From: Sugiyamaella lignohabitans
Taxonomy: Eukaryota; Ascomycota; Dipodascomycetes; Dipodascales; Trichomonascaceae
NCBI RefSeq assembly: GCF_001640025.1
Contig: NC_031672.1
Location: 248,001 to 312,000 of the forward strand
DNA: 64,000 nucleotides
Direction: 5' to 3'
Part shown: piece by piece, positions 27,515 to 37,575 of the stretch
Position numbering within the stretch: the first letter of the stretch is position 1
Layout: every line of letters begins with the position of its first letter
Translations under genes and position numbers: made by a program
The notes under the pieces: model-generated
What the model was told of the DNA's origin: nothing
The model's database searches: none
What the model saw: only the letters and a program-made list of their open reading frames with translations

Positions 27515-29221
27515 TTAAATAGGTATGTTAAAGGCAGCGGCAACGTTATCTACCCAAGCCAGGTCGTCGCTAAGGGACGAATCTCCATGCATTTCAAGCA
27601 TACTACCGAATCCCATAGGAGGCATAAACGGAGGCATGGCGGTCAGAAGGCCCGTTTCCAGTGGTTCTTGAGATGATGACGTTGCCGGCGTAAATGTTAG
27701 ACCACCAGGTGTGCTGCGAGAACTGCTATCATCCACATCATCAGCTTTCTCTTTGAGGAACCTAACCATATGAATATACTGGCTGGACTCAAACCAATCG
27801 GGAAGATTCAGCATGCGAGTTAATAGGCTTTTTGATAGCTCACGAATTTCTACAGTTGCAGCATTCGTCTTAATGTCTTCTACTATTAGAAGCAACATAT
27901 GAGATAACTGATGTATCCAGGGATACCAAAAATCCTGAACTTCCATCCCCACAAGCTCGAAAAACCGCTGAGTAGCTTCAAACACGACCCCCAAACTCTT
28001 GTTATGGAGATTTTCTAGATTCAGAGGTGTTTTCTGGCCAGGTAAGGTACGACAGTAGAGCAATAGTCTACAAATAGCCACCAAGAACTTTTCAGCCTTC
28101 GAGTTAGAATTAGACATGTCTATAGTACTGTCTAGATGAAGAAGGGAGGTATCATAGTCTTCAATCTTTTCTTCAAGTTTTTGCTCGCTCAAAGAATATT
28201 CTTGGAACTTGGTGCGCCAAACAAATTTATGATGGATATCACTAGCTAACCTACTAAGCTTGCACTGAAAATTGAAGCTAGCGTAACCATTGACTTCGCT
28301 AGTTTCATCCCCTAGTACTGTTGCAAAGTCCTGTACGCTTGGCATAGAGATCTCCATGTCTTCGAATTGTATAGCACTTCGATATGTGTATCGTATCGCG
28401 GCCAGATTAGATAATGAAAACAATGACCAGGCCACCACCTTCTTTTGAGCAGTAAACGCTGGCGAACATCCTTCAGGAGAATTACAAAATAATCGTAATT
28501 CATGGCCCATGTACACGCACGTACTTACCAAGCTCAGTACCCTCCTATCCAGCAAGGCATTACTTGTAATCATGAGAGCCAGTAGTAAATCGTAGCATGG
28601 AAGCGATGTGTGCCATGGATACTTTAAAGTCAGATGGTCAAAAAATAGATCTCTCATTTTTGCACGTTCGTCAGCAGGCCATCGCTTATAATGCATCGAT
28701 CCATGAATAAATACAGCCAGGAGAAGTTGAGGAAGAATACTCTTTGATTTATATAACTCATAAAAGTCCTTTTCAACAAGTATGGGGTTCTTGGGGTGTA
28801 CAATGTCAAAATATGATTTAATCAGTTCGCTCCCATATAAATTATCCCATGATAACAAATCAGAGCTCGCCCATAATCCTTTTGATTTCTGGGATTGTCT
28901 GGCTACTGTAAGCGCATTTTGTTCTCGGCCTGCCTGAATAAACTTGAATGCTGGATCCCGGTCAATGGCAGCCAGCTTAGTAAAAGTTTTTAGAGAGATT
29001 GGACATGATGGATGAAAGAAAATGGCATGCGGTTGACTTTTATTAACGCCACCTCTTGACTGACGTTTCTTTCTTGGTGGAACCAAACACGTAACACCCT
29101 TTTTCATACAGTAGTCACAAGTATCGCCTTGGCCATTCAGTTCATAAGTGCACTTTATTTTTCTCTTTGAACAGAGCACGCAAGCCTTGTCGTTGTGAAA
29201 TACGACTTTCAAATCCGACAT
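27515..29221 (-). CDS. Zn2Cys6 transcription factor
   Basis: 568 aa, single exon. Fungal binuclear-cluster activator or repressor. Seen: cluster cysteines C14, C17, C24, C35, C38 and C45 (spacing 2-6-10-2-6) with the basic loop SKRKIKC, then the basic linker PPRKKRQSRGG. The rest is a helical middle region like the fungal-specific transcription factor domain (about 100-480, with YFDIVHPKNPILVEKDFYELY being the typical opening block), and a Ser/Thr/Pro-rich C-terminal tail that could be an activation segment. Target unknown, but it is divergently paired with a DHA2 drug exporter across 417 bp, an arrangement often seen when the factor controls the pump. Confidence 0.9.
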   Translation of the reverse strand: MSDLKVVFHNDKACVLCSKRKIKCTYELNGQGDTCDYCMKKGVTCLVPPRKKRQSRGGVNKSQPHAIFFHPSCPISLKTFTKLAAIDRDPAFKFIQAGREQNALTVARQSQKSKGLWASSDLLSWDNLYGSELIKSYFDIVHPKNPILVEKDFYELYKSKSILPQLLLAVFIHGSMHYKRWPADERAKMRDLFFDHLTLKYPWHTSLPCYDLLLALMITSNALLDRRVLSLVSTCVYMGHELRLFCNSPEGCSPAFTAQKKVVAWSLFSLSNLAAIRYTYRSAIQFEDMEISMPSVQDFATVLGDETSEVNGYASFNFQCKLSRLASDIHHKFVWRTKFQEYSLSEQKLEEKIEDYDTSLLHLDSTIDMSNSNSKAEKFLVAICRLLLYCRTLPGQKTPLNLENLHNKSLGVVFEATQRFFELVGMEVQDFWYPWIHQLSHMLLLIVEDIKTNAATVEIRELSKSLLTRMLNLPDWFESSQYIHMVRFLKEKADDVDDSSSRSTPGGLTFTPATSSSQEPLETGLLTAMPPFMPPMGFGSMLEMHGDSSLSDDLAWVDNVAAAFNIPI

Positions 29222-29638
29222 CCTTGCTTCCTGCGAATATCCTTAGTAATATCCATTTGATTCAGAGGTCAGAGAAGTCATCACTGACGATGCCGATAAT
29301 GTACTGAATGTGCATGTTGATAGTGCGGTGTTAACGGGATTATACTATATATGTATGAAGATCATCACATACTGGAGACGCATGTCAGTCAGTAGTCAAG
29401 CACGTTCGAATTTCACCCAAATTTCCCCTGAATAATGATCTTCGTGACAAAACACTTAGAAGGTAAAAGTCCGTCCACTATCAAAAGCATGAGACATTGG
29501 ATCACTTACGGTCCAAGTAAATCAATAGTCGCGGGGTTTGCGGACAATAGCTACGATGAATATAGTCCATGAGCTAGTCGTATAAAAATGAAGATATGTA
29601 TTCAAAATTAGATTATAGCACTGATCACTTCTAACAAA
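29222..29638. promoter_or_regulatory. Shared promoter of regulator and exporter
   Basis: 417 bp between divergent starts. TATAAAA at 29581-29587 lies 51 nt before the exporter ATG. CGG triplets, the half-site type bound by Zn2Cys6 factors, occur at TGCGGTG (about 29322), TACGGTCC (about 29508) and TGCGGAC (about 29539). No obvious inverted or everted CGG pair, so a binding site is not proven. Confidence 0.45.
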
Positions 29639-31300
29639 ATGTTCACTAGTAGTATTCACTCCAAAAATCAGAGTGTAGACATCTCTAATTCTAAGACTAC
29701 TGAAGGATCAGATGCACCAGTTGATCTTTTTGTTGACCTTGAACAGGTTGAAGACTCAGGTGATGGAACAACTTCTGATCAACAAATTCTTCATGGATTC
29801 AAACTTGTGCTTTGTTCTGTCTCGCTACTATTATGTATGTTTATTTTTGCTTTGGATCAGACTATAACAGTCACATTGCTTGAGACGGTAGGAAATAAGT
29901 TCAACTCATTTGGGAAGATCAGTTGGATCACAATTGGATTTTTCCTTCCAGTTGCTGTCTTGTCCATGAGTTGGGGAAGTATTTCCCTGATCTTTGGTAG
30001 AAAAATATGTATGCTCATATCAATTGTTTTATTTGAAGCAGGTAGTTTAATGTGTGCTCTGGCACCATCAATGAATGTGCTTATCGGAGGTAGAATCATT
30101 GCAGGAATAGGAGGAGGCGGTATTCAGACTATGGTATTTTTGATTCTTACTGAAATTGTAACCATTGAAAAACGAGGTTTGATGATTAGCTTCATTGGTT
30201 TGTCATTTGGAATCGCATCTGTTGTGGCACCCCTTATTGGAGGAGCTTTGACTACACATGTTTCCTGGAGATGGTGTTTCTATATCAACTTGCCTATTGG
30301 AGCAGCTGCTTTTTTCTGCATCGCTTTACTATTTAATCCACCAAAGGTTGCCGGTAGTTTCAAGGAGAAGATTAAGAAGGTGGACTATATTGGAGTATTG
30401 CTACTGGCAATTGGTCTTTCATGCCTGCTGCTTCCTCTGTCATTTGGAAGTTCAACCAGCCCTTGGAATTCTGCTGAAGTCATTAGTTTGTTCGTAATTG
30501 GATTTTTTGGCTGCATTGCATTTTTCATTTACAATTTTTTCATTTCTAAAGTTCCCTTAATTCCTCGCAGGATTGCTAAAGTGGCTCAGGTTGTGCTCCC
30601 CTGTTTGGGTCTCTTTGGGTGCTATGGTGCACTCATGATTGGGTGTATTTTTTTGGCAACATTTTTTCAAGTTGTCAAAGGAGCTGATGGAATGCAATCT
30701 GGAATTGATATTCTTCCACTTATTTTACCCACAATTCTAGCAATTATATTCAGTGGAGCGATCGTGTCTAAGAAGGGAATTACCAAGCCACTAGCAATTG
30801 TTGGTTCAGCTCTTAGTACGGTTGGATTTGGTCTGTTGACTTTATTAAATGAGAATTCACCCTCCTCCAAACGAATTGGATATCAAATTTTGGCAGGTGT
30901 CGGTTTGGGTCTGTTAGTGCAGCCAATGACAATTAGCGCTCAGATAGCTTCACCAAAATCCAATGGAGGAGTTTTGATAGCCACTTCTATGGTCACATTG
31001 TTTAGATCCTTGGGATCTATTTTGGGAAGTTCTTTAGGACAGGTGGTTCTAAATGTTGTTTTTGGGAATAAACTCAATGACTACGGTGCAGTTGTTGGAT
31101 TTACAACTAGAGACATTGTGAACAACCCTGGACTAATTGCCGCATTACCTGAAGACAAGATACCACTGGCAATCAAAGCATTTGTAGAAGGATATCGAGA
31201 TGTCATGTTTCTTGGAATGGCATTTTCAATCATTGCCTTTCTTACCACCCCTTTCTACACTAATAAGCGGGTTCCCATTGCGCCTAAATCTCAGGATTGA
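29639..31300 (+). CDS. MFS drug:H+ antiporter, DHA2 (14-helix) type
   Basis: 553 aa, single exon. A polar N-terminus (about 1-55) is followed by about 14 membrane helices. Seen: LDQTITVTLLETVG (motif D1-like, typical of 14-TM drug antiporters), GGRIIAGIGGGGIQTM (motif B region), PLIGGALTTHVSWRWCFYINLPIG (motif C, a DHA2 hallmark), and the C-terminal MVTLFRSLGSILGSSLGQVV. Members export azoles, basic amino acids or toxic metabolites; the substrate is not deducible. A TATA box lies 51 nt upstream. Divergent from the Zn2Cys6 gene, which may regulate it. Confidence 0.9.
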   Translation: MFTSSIHSKNQSVDISNSKTTEGSDAPVDLFVDLEQVEDSGDGTTSDQQILHGFKLVLCSVSLLLCMFIFALDQTITVTLLETVGNKFNSFGKISWITIGFFLPVAVLSMSWGSISLIFGRKICMLISIVLFEAGSLMCALAPSMNVLIGGRIIAGIGGGGIQTMVFLILTEIVTIEKRGLMISFIGLSFGIASVVAPLIGGALTTHVSWRWCFYINLPIGAAAFFCIALLFNPPKVAGSFKEKIKKVDYIGVLLLAIGLSCLLLPLSFGSSTSPWNSAEVISLFVIGFFGCIAFFIYNFFISKVPLIPRRIAKVAQVVLPCLGLFGCYGALMIGCIFLATFFQVVKGADGMQSGIDILPLILPTILAIIFSGAIVSKKGITKPLAIVGSALSTVGFGLLTLLNENSPSSKRIGYQILAGVGLGLLVQPMTISAQIASPKSNGGVLIATSMVTLFRSLGSILGSSLGQVVLNVVFGNKLNDYGAVVGFTTRDIVNNPGLIAALPEDKIPLAIKAFVEGYRDVMFLGMAFSIIAFLTTPFYTNKRVPIAPKSQD

Positions 31301-31556
31301 TTGATATTCATTTATTGTCTTATGTAGGTTTAAACCGGCGATACTATTACATTTTTGCTATCATATTCTTTAATATTATCATTAGATTGCTGTTGAATTG
31401 AATGAATTATCCCGAGAACTCGCACTTTGGGAGTTGGTAAACATCTGAGATTCAGTAAAGACCAACACCAAAAATAATTACTCTTTAACTCAACCGTGCA
31501 TTGTCTTTGATCGTCAGCCAGGCTGATAGATATTGCAAGACATGTCTAATCCCTTG
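31301..31556. other. Intergenic, 3' flank of exporter
   Basis: AT-rich. No feature seen besides the expected 3' UTR of the exporter. Confidence 0.3.
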
Positions 31557-32321
31557 TTAAGTTCCAAATACCGTATGGCCATTGAAGCTGGGCAGTTTGT
31601 CACCTAGGTCTTTTCGTGCCTCTTGTAAGAGCGGACACCCGTTCATGATATGAGAGATACTCTCTAGGTTGCCGCACCGACATAGCTCCAAAGAAAATGA
31701 TGTAAATTGTAGTCCCCAGCAACAATAAATTTTGATAATTGGTTGTCGCCGACCTTGTCCATAAAATCTGAATAGTCCTCCTTGGGTGTGTCCCATGTCC
31801 AGATTAACTTCTTGGTTGTATACATTTATCATAGTAACTCCTTCGATTTTACCACCACTGTCGTGGTCAGACGATTCTTCGATAAATTCACACTGCCTCT
31901 TTCATCTCATTCCCGCGTTTTTCCATTTCAGGGACCTTTTTGTGGATAATACTGTATGTTTTCTCCAGTCGGTTGATCCGCTCCGTTGTAACTCATGACC
32001 GGTTCGGTCTGCTTCAAGCCTGGATACTTTTGCCTCAAGTTGGCCTTTTTCCTCTAGCAATTGGTTCACAATGTTTGCCAACTCTTCTATAAAGCTAGCT
32101 TTGGGTTGTTCGTAAAGTTGTTTGGCCTTTGCTTCACACAGCGCATGAGTTCCGAACAAAAACATCTCCCTGCATCTGTCTGACTCTTCTAGAAGAGTTC
32201 GATAAATGTCAGTCAGACGGACCTTGGTAACTTTGCTCATATTCTCCGTTCCATTTTCCATGACGGCTTTTATTCGTTCACTGTGTGCTGCTTTCAATCG
32301 GCCAATTGAAGTTTCCTCCAT
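31557..32321 (-). mobile_element. LINE (non-LTR retrotransposon) relic, interrupted by a stop
   Basis: One frame runs 32321 to 31557, broken by a single in-frame TGA at 31904-31902. The downstream part (92 aa from 31832) carries CRCGNLESISHIMNGC, the Cys/His cluster found at the very end of LINE ORF2 proteins after the RNase H region, and ends with VFGT, also typical. The upstream part (139 aa) is hydrophilic with a short coiled coil (about 75-105) and might derive from ORF1. Endonuclease and reverse transcriptase are absent, so this is an internally deleted relic. No poly-A tail or target duplication found. Alternatively the upstream part is unrelated host sequence. Confidence 0.55.
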
Positions 32322-33145
32322 TTTTCCCTTTACTTAAATGCCTAATCTCAGGCATCATCCGAAAAGATATAACATCATCAGTAGAATGTATAAGTAGTAA
32401 ATAGTTTCCTATACATTAATAATTTCCAAACCTTTCCTGAATAAATATTTCTAAATTAATTTTATACAACACCTCGAACCGTCTGAGTATATTCATTTGG
32501 GACCCTGCCTGTCCTTCACCCCCTGACACGGCTGAATATCCCTGTATGCATATCATCTCTATCCCCACTTTATCACTGCAGAATATATTTATACAAAGGA
32601 GAGGTGCCGAGTTCAAGTCTACCATTCAGTAGCTGTGTATCCCACCGATTTTTACAGCATCTCGCTGTTATAGAAGTAGACTATTGGTGTTATTTGTTAG
32701 GATCTCAGGCGAATTGAACACTGCTTCCGAGATTCCCGATAAGCCAGCTGTGCATTTAATTGCGGATACTCAGGCGCCAAGAGGTTAGGAACATTCAATT
32801 GGGACTGGAGTCTCGCTTTTTAAAGTTTAGTAAGAGGCCGATAAAGCTAATCCCAATAATAAGGAAGGTATTGTTCCACATCGATACTCAGACAATTGCT
32901 GTAAATTCTAGTCAATTGACTGTTTGGTTCATTTGTCGCTTGCTGCAACAATCTTTACACTGAGTAGGTCATATTCCGCTGTCTATTGTAAGGCAGGGCC
33001 GTAGAAAGTCTTTGGTACAGTTCGGAAAGAAAGCAACAATTGCTCCACCGGAATTATATGTCTCAGTTGGGTACAAGCGAAGAATTATTTTAGTGATTTT
33101 GACAAGAGAGAAGTCAAGTAATTTCGTTCCGCTTACAGTAGTAGA
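32322..33145. other. Intergenic before the LAM gene
   Basis: 824 bp. No gene. It presumably includes the promoter of the sterol-transfer gene; no clear TATA box. Possible further decayed LINE sequence is not recognisable. Confidence 0.35.
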
Positions 33146-35800
33146 ATGACAGACTCAGAATCGAGTTCATACCATCATCAGGCAAGAGGAGTGCCATTCA
33201 AACCATCGGAACATGAACATCGACGTGGCCATCGAGATCTTTTAAAGGCACTCTCAGACCACCCAAAAAGCGGTAGTAACGGTAATTTAACTCGAACGTC
33301 GTCTGCCTCGTCTAAGACTTCAGAACATCCAAGTGCTGTGGAGTCCACATCTAATGAGGACGGTCTTAGCCATTCTGAAAGCTTTGGATATCATTCTTCC
33401 AAATCGGAAGACCATTCACATGCTTCATCAGCCTCTCACTTTTTAAGCAGCGTCTTGACAGTGGCTCAGAATGCTGCTAATTCCTTGGCAGGGCTAAAAA
33501 ATGGGGAACATGAGGAATCGTCTAGATCCTATAGCGAAGCTGATGAAAGTGAAAGCGTGAGTGAGGCCAGTATGAGCCATCAACGGGGAGAAGACGGTAA
33601 ATTGAGTGAAGTAAAAATTGAACCAGTTCGTTCAACCATTTCAACAATGGGCAAGGGCGAGCTATCATTAGCCACGCTAGGGTTTTCTCGAGATTCAGGG
33701 TCCCAGCACAGGGCTGCAACTCCTTCAGGTGAAGGAAAGAAGTCACCCCAGCTTACCGACTCATTGAAGCCGACCTCACCAAACGCAAACGAAGGTTATG
33801 TCTCAGGAGGTGAAGGTGAATTCAATCTCCCGGAATTCCATTCTAATAAATTTAAGAGATCGGTTAGCATAACCAGAAATAGATCTCGTCGGAATACAAA
33901 CAAGTCTATGGAACAACCACCATTTAGAGCAGTTAGCTCGTCAACAGTAAGCACTGAATCAAATGAAGATGAGGATTCACCTGAAGATAGTGTCACAGCG
34001 TTTCCTGAGGGCGCTGATGGTGATCATCACTTGACAGGATTTGCATATGCCAACCAGAAACGAAATAAAGAATTCCATCGTTTATTCAAATCGGTTCAGC
34101 CTGACGACTATCTCCTGGATGATTTCAATTGTGCTCTCAGCAAGGAGATTCTGATTCAAGGTAAAATGTACGTTTCTGAGCGACATGTTTGTTTCAATTC
34201 CAACATTCTCGGTTGGGTTACAAATCTTGTTATTGCATTCGACGAAATTGTTACTATGGAGAAAAAGATGACTGCCGGTCTATTCCCCAATGGTATCGTA
34301 ATCCAGACATTACATGCTCGACACTCGTTTGCAAGTTTCGTCAATCGAGACAGCGTGATTGACTTTCTCATGAGTATTTGGAAGAAGAGTAGTCCTCATC
34401 AACCAAATCGGTCGGAGGCGTATGCGAATGGGTCTGCTGTTAATATGTCAGACTCAGAGTCGACAAGCTCCACCGACAAGGAAAGGAATAGGGAAGTTGA
34501 TTCTGATGATGGATCGTTTTCATATGGATCTAGTGGAGAAGTCATCAGTGATGAACTTGACACGGATGATGAATTTGGTGAGACTGCTAGAGACAGTCCG
34601 AGCGAAAGTGCCAACAAAGATAGCTCTGGGGGTAAAGCTCCTGCAGCTGGAAATGGCTCAGGAGACGGAGCAGGCGCTGACTCAGGTTCTGGATCAGGCT
34701 CTTGGCCCGTTCCTCTTGAGGGTCCAGAAACTCATGCTCCAACCGACTTGCCTGCATTAGACGCCAATGATAAGGAGCTAGCAACGGAAACAATTCATGC
34801 TCCACTTGGCATTGTCGCGAATCTTCTTTTCGGATCTGATTCCACATGGTATAAGAAGTTTTTGACGGAAAATCAAAAGAATATCAAGCTTGGCGAAGTG
34901 CCACCGTTTGAGGCCGATGGGGGCAATAAAACTCGTCATTACGAATACGTAAAACCATTAAGTGGTCCAGTGGGCCCAAAACAAACAAAATGTATTAGTA
35001 CAGATACAATTGAAAAGTGGGATCTTGAAAACTACGTCGTAGTAACTACAGCTACATCTACTCCTGATGTTCCAAGTGGTGGCTCATTTGTTACGAAGTC
35101 TAGGACTGGCCTCTGTTGGGCACCCGGGAATAGCACCAAGATTGTTATATCTTATCACATCGAGTGGTCGGCAAAGAGTTGGCTTAAGGGGCCAATTGAA
35201 AAAGGAGCACTGGATGGACAAACTCAGTATGCTAAGGATTTGGTAGCTGCGATTAACAACACATTGAAATCAAAGAGTAAATCTAAGGCACCTGGTGGAA
35301 TTGCTGTCACACACAAGAAGCCACTTAAAAAGAAGAGGAGAGAAAAGGTTAAGAAAGTCAAGATTGATGTTGCATCTGCTCCCAAGAGTAGCCTTGAAAA
35401 GTTTATGAATTTACTGACGGAAAATCCAGTACCTGGTGTCCCTCTTCCTACATGGGCTTTGTTGACTATTGGCATAATTCTCTTCTCTGCAATTCGATGG
35501 ATGTTTTTCTCGCCATCGGTACCCACCGAAGTTGAACAAGCACGATTGATGCGGGTTGAGGAGGAATATCAGATGTGGAAATGGTTTGAAGATAGAGGAC
35601 GAGTGGGACATCCTCTTGTGCATAGAGGTGAGGGTAAATTCGACGATGGCGATATACTTCGTTATCCTATTTTCCAGCCAGGCGTATCTAGCCATGTTAA
35701 AGGCAAGAAAGGCTCTTATTCCGAGCAGGAAGTGTTGGAAGCAATTCGAATTACAGAGCATAGATTGAGCATATTGAAAGAGCGTTTGAATTCAACGTGA
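33146..35800 (+). CDS. GRAM/VASt-domain sterol transfer protein (Lam/Ysp family)
   Basis: 884 aa, single exon. Lam proteins sit in the ER at contact sites and move sterol between plasma membrane and ER. Seen in order: a long Ser/Glu-rich disordered N-terminus (1-300), a GRAM domain (about 303-415, FHRLFKSVQPDDYLLDDF, GKMYVSERHVCFNSNILGW), an acidic/Ser/Gly linker (about 420-540), one VASt (StART-like) domain (about 548-705, with HAPLGIVANLLFG and SYHIEWSAKSWLKGPIEKG), a Lys-rich stretch, a transmembrane helix (about 767-787), and a cytosolic helical tail. A single VASt copy is closer to Lam5/Lam6 or to filamentous-fungus homologues than to Lam2/Lam4, which have two. No N-terminal BAR domain, so not Lam1/Lam3. 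Confidence 0.88.
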   Translation: MTDSESSSYHHQARGVPFKPSEHEHRRGHRDLLKALSDHPKSGSNGNLTRTSSASSKTSEHPSAVESTSNEDGLSHSESFGYHSSKSEDHSHASSASHFLSSVLTVAQNAANSLAGLKNGEHEESSRSYSEADESESVSEASMSHQRGEDGKLSEVKIEPVRSTISTMGKGELSLATLGFSRDSGSQHRAATPSGEGKKSPQLTDSLKPTSPNANEGYVSGGEGEFNLPEFHSNKFKRSVSITRNRSRRNTNKSMEQPPFRAVSSSTVSTESNEDEDSPEDSVTAFPEGADGDHHLTGFAYANQKRNKEFHRLFKSVQPDDYLLDDFNCALSKEILIQGKMYVSERHVCFNSNILGWVTNLVIAFDEIVTMEKKMTAGLFPNGIVIQTLHARHSFASFVNRDSVIDFLMSIWKKSSPHQPNRSEAYANGSAVNMSDSESTSSTDKERNREVDSDDGSFSYGSSGEVISDELDTDDEFGETARDSPSESANKDSSGGKAPAAGNGSGDGAGADSGSGSGSWPVPLEGPETHAPTDLPALDANDKELATETIHAPLGIVANLLFGSDSTWYKKFLTENQKNIKLGEVPPFEADGGNKTRHYEYVKPLSGPVGPKQTKCISTDTIEKWDLENYVVVTTATSTPDVPSGGSFVTKSRTGLCWAPGNSTKIVISYHIEWSAKSWLKGPIEKGALDGQTQYAKDLVAAINNTLKSKSKSKAPGGIAVTHKKPLKKKRREKVKKVKIDVASAPKSSLEKFMNLLTENPVPGVPLPTWALLTIGIILFSAIRWMFFSPSVPTEVEQARLMRVEEEYQMWKWFEDRGRVGHPLVHRGEGKFDDGDILRYPIFQPGVSSHVKGKKGSYSEQEVLEAIRITEHRLSILKERLNST

Positions 35801-35842
35801 TTTACTTTCCTCGCTATATTTAGTAATTATTTTATCTTTGTT

Positions 35843-36679
35843 TTATTTTATTATTTTATTTTGTTTTGTATTCGTGTCGATCGTATGGGAATTCTGATTT
35901 CTTATATAACTGGCGTACTCCTTTCCTTCTAGTATTAAAGCCATTGAGTGGCCTACGTCCTCTGAGTTGACATCAAACATATCCCACCAATTTACCTGAT
36001 CCGACACTACTACATTCAACTTAGTTGCAGCTAGGATGATGCTGGTAACAGCAATGGTATTGGGCTGATGCACTATCGTCAGAAAAGGAGAGTCTCTTAT
36101 ACCGTCATTAATTGTTGACCATGTCAGTTTGATAATATCCGATCCGGCTCTCTCATGAAGTGATAGAACTTGAATATAAGAGAGAGCCAAACTGTAAGGT
36201 AGAACCACATTCGTATCAAAAGCTAGTCCGGCCAGTACTTCCATTTCTGTGGGTGATATTTGTTTCCAGGTATCAATGACATCAAAGGTTTGTGGTACAC
36301 TAAAAGTTTGAACATCATGTTCGAACACTAGATTACCATTCAATGACAGAAACTGGACCACGTAACAGAGTTGCTCGGGTTTTATTGGATGCCCCGAAAC
36401 CAACTTTGAAGATATTAGTAATACTGCTGCAGCAACATCATGAATGGGAAAATCGCGTAATCCAGTAGTTGTATAAAATCGTTGTGCCAAAACAATAGCT
36501 CGTGATATCACAGTTTGACTTAACCGCAGATAGATCCCAGCAGTCTGGATGAAGTTGGCCGTCAAAAATCGGTTATGAAAGGCGCTATCCTTGCCAGTTC
36601 CATGACCGACAGCCTTAGTAGAATTCAGTTGATCGCTTGTAGCCAACGCATTGGTATAGAGAGTGCTGTCAGCCGACAT
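35843..36679 (-). CDS. Cyclin, cyclin-L-like
   Basis: 278 aa. Two cyclin folds are visible: the first opens with FLTANFIQTAGIYLRLSQTVISRAIVLAQRF and contains AAAVLLISSKL; the second holds EMEVLAGLAFDTNVVLPYSLALSYIQVL and IAVTSIILAATKL. The FIQTAG...LRLSQ opening and the IQVL block resemble transcription/splicing cyclins of the L/K/C group (Cdk11, Cdk9 or Cdk8/CTDK partners) rather than mitotic cyclins; no destruction box is seen. Exact orthology not settled. Convergent with the LAM gene; stops 42 bp apart. Confidence 0.78.
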   Translation of the reverse strand: MSADSTLYTNALATSDQLNSTKAVGHGTGKDSAFHNRFLTANFIQTAGIYLRLSQTVISRAIVLAQRFYTTTGLRDFPIHDVAAAVLLISSKLVSGHPIKPEQLCYVVQFLSLNGNLVFEHDVQTFSVPQTFDVIDTWKQISPTEMEVLAGLAFDTNVVLPYSLALSYIQVLSLHERAGSDIIKLTWSTINDGIRDSPFLTIVHQPNTIAVTSIILAATKLNVVVSDQVNWWDMFDVNSEDVGHSMALILEGKEYASYIRNQNSHTIDTNTKQNKIIK

Positions 36680-37575
36680 CCATAGGAGAGAAATACGTTG
36701 CTACTGAATGATAGACATCACCAACGTATTAGTAGGGAAAATCGTTGTGGGTAAGGGCGGGTTCTGGCCCAGAATCTTAGGGTCTAGGTTCTCCAGTTAT
36801 TTGAAATATCACTAGAAAACTCACCACTCAAAACTGATATAAAACAAGTATTCGATTGTGGCTACTTTAGTATAGCTACCGCTTGGTTTATAAAACCAAT
36901 GCGTTGGAGCAAACTTAAAACTCCCTTTAAGTCCACGTTGGATTTTCCTTCCTTCTTGTGTGAAAAATGATCATCTTTCAAACCACATTGAACTCAATAA
37001 GCCAGTTTTGTGATAATTGAGGAATGAGCAAAGAACTTATCATAAATGGATAAGAATTACCGGCAATAAACAGCCATTCGACTAATTCGCCCATCAGCGA
37101 TATGAACATAGTAAGAAGTTAAGTATTGTGGACAAGATATTAAATAATAGTCTATCCTGTATTGCATTTCTTCTTCAAGTGGCTCTTCATCAGCTGCGTA
37201 GATTTGTCAATATATAGGAGTAGATGGTATTTTCTACAGCACACGAACATACTACTGCCGTAAGAGGTTAATTCAGGGGGATCTACAAATCCAAGCACAG
37301 GATTCTTCTAATTCTTGACTTCCTTCAATGACAGTAAAAAGCATCCATATTACGTAGAGAGAGTAAAATAGAGATTATAGCTGAGCCATCAACAAATTAT
37401 AGCATAGTTGTTTGCGAAGTCAACTAGCTATATGGTTACAGCCCACCAGCAATTCTGGTACAATATTTGCCCTTGCCCTAATCAAGTTCCGTGATAAGGT
37501 TCGAGAGATTGAAAAAAATGTTAATGCAGGTCAGAAGTCCCTTAACCAAGTCCACACCTGAAGACAAACTGCGAT
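36680..37575. other. Intergenic, divergent promoters
   Basis: 896 bp between divergent starts. AT-rich with no repeat, RNA gene or clear TATA box recognised. Confidence 0.35.

Noticed and set aside
31557..31832. LINE tail as an independent small gene
   Set aside because: It is in the same frame as the upstream open frame, separated by one stop, and carries only the end of ORF2; treated as one relic.
32590..32640. Possible tRNA (GAGTTCAAGTC resembles a T-loop)
   Set aside because: No acceptor, D or anticodon stems can be formed around it.
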